64,000 nucleotides of DNA from Microbacterium testaceum. GTDB taxonomy: Bacteria > Actinomycetota > Actinomycetes > Actinomycetales > Microbacteriaceae. Of this stretch, positions 63,591 to 64,000 are shown piece after piece. The stretch lies in assembly GCF_001476285.1 (NCBI RefSeq), contig NZ_LDRU01000023.1:1-64000 (forward strand). The letters run 5' to 3'. The notes under the pieces are model-generated. The model saw only the letters and a program-made list of their open reading frames with translations, did no database searches and was not told the DNA's origin. A program made the position numbers and the translations under genes. How positions within the stretch are numbered: position 1 is the first letter of the stretch; each line of letters begins with the position of its first letter.

Positions 63591-64000
63591 TCTCCGTCAC
63601 CGACCTCACCGCCGAGCACGCCGTCGACCCGGTCGGCGTGCCCGCATCGCCCCGCTTCGGCTGGACCCTGCGCTCCGACATCGACGGCGTCCGGCAGCTC
63701 TCCTACCGACTGAGCGTGCGCACCGGCACCGAGACGCGATGGCGGAGTGGACCCGTCGCATCCGACCGCAGTGTCGACATCGCCTACGACGGCCCGCCGC
63801 TCGCCCCGCTCCGCCGCCACGAGTGGACCGTGGTGGTCACCACGACCGCCGGCGACGCGGTCGCGACGGGCACGTTCGTCACCGCGGTCACCGACGGCGA
63901 CTGGCGCGGCGCGACCTTCATCGGTGCCGCGGATGACGGGCCGGCCGCTCCCCTGCTGCGCACCGAGTTCGAGGTGGATGCCACCCCCGACGAGGCGTAC
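63587..64000 (+). CDS. Alpha-L-rhamnosidase (GH78), N-terminal part, cut by the window edge
   Basis: The first 138 codons are present and open to the edge. They read MISVTDLTAEHAVDPVGVPA, then PRFGWTL, LSYRLSVRTG, WRSGPVASDRSVDIAYDGPPLAPLRRHEWTVVV, DWRGATFIGA and PAAPLLRTEFEVDA, the usual N-terminal fibronectin-like and beta-sandwich modules of bacterial GH78 alpha-L-rhamnosidases. The catalytic barrel lies beyond the window. No signal peptide, so it should act on imported oligosaccharides. Translation is coupled to the DUF3863 gene. Confidence 0.85.
   Translation, partial: MISVTDLTAEHAVDPVGVPASPRFGWTLRSDIDGVRQLSYRLSVRTGTETRWRSGPVASDRSVDIAYDGPPLAPLRRHEWTVVVTTTAGDAVATGTFVTAVTDGDWRGATFIGAADDGPAAPLLRTEFEVDATPDEAY

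Overview
The window looks like chromosome of a high-GC actinobacterium of the family Microbacteriaceae, most likely Microbacterium or a close relative. This is inferred from roughly 70% GC, from the actinobacterial gene order tilS-hpt-ftsH-folE-folP-folB-folK-DUF3180-PH-PH-DUF2520-panC-lysS, from a mycoredoxin, from a ClpC-type chaperone and from frequent GTG starts. No phage, insertion sequence, CRISPR array or rRNA was seen.

Layout. Bases 1-6.9 kb hold clpC, a three-gene DUF2975/DUF2975/HTH operon, a lipoprotein with an internal duplication, and a cardiolipin synthase. From 7 to 20 kb is a housekeeping block on the minus strand: tilS, hpt, ftsH, the folate genes, two PH-domain membrane proteins, a DUF2520 oxidoreductase, panC and lysS, many joined by 4-base start/stop overlaps. 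From 20 to 22.7 kb come ppa, a secreted coiled-coil M23 peptidase, and tRNA-Glu, tRNA-Asp and tRNA-Phe. From 22.9 to 33.7 kb lie single genes: an MFS exporter, an acyl-CoA ligase, chrA, a Gfo/Idh/MocA oxidoreductase, a secreted polysaccharide deacetylase, a GT2-GtrA protein, a mycoredoxin and kynureninase.

At 33.9-42.7 kb is a first sugar locus: a ROK repressor, a divergent beta-mannosidase, a LacI-like sensor with no DNA-binding domain, a binding-protein-dependent ABC importer and a nucleoside-hydrolase-like protein. A shared box (TAATT-N10-AATAA) lies in both divergent promoter regions of this locus and resembles NagC/Mlc-type ROK boxes. From 42.7 to 51.8 kb are an antiporter, an SDR, an orphan resolvase-fold protein, a SnoaL-like protein, a class II UvrA, a DEAD-box helicase and tag.

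At 51.9 kb to the right edge is a second glycan locus: a peptidase-E-like protein, a large GH2 enzyme, two permeases, a DUF6259 protein and two paralogous binding proteins, divergent from a DUF3863 protein and a truncated GH78 alpha-L-rhamnosidase. Two upstream regions share a GTAG-N5-CTAC box. I infer uptake and breakdown of a rhamnose-containing glycan.

Across the whole window the 7-mer GGATGCC/GGCATCC occurs about 90 times by hand count, evenly on both strands and sometimes as inverted pairs in hairpins. That is several-fold more than base composition predicts. Several genes also have a -10-like hexamer exactly six bases before the start codon, which suggests leaderless transcripts.
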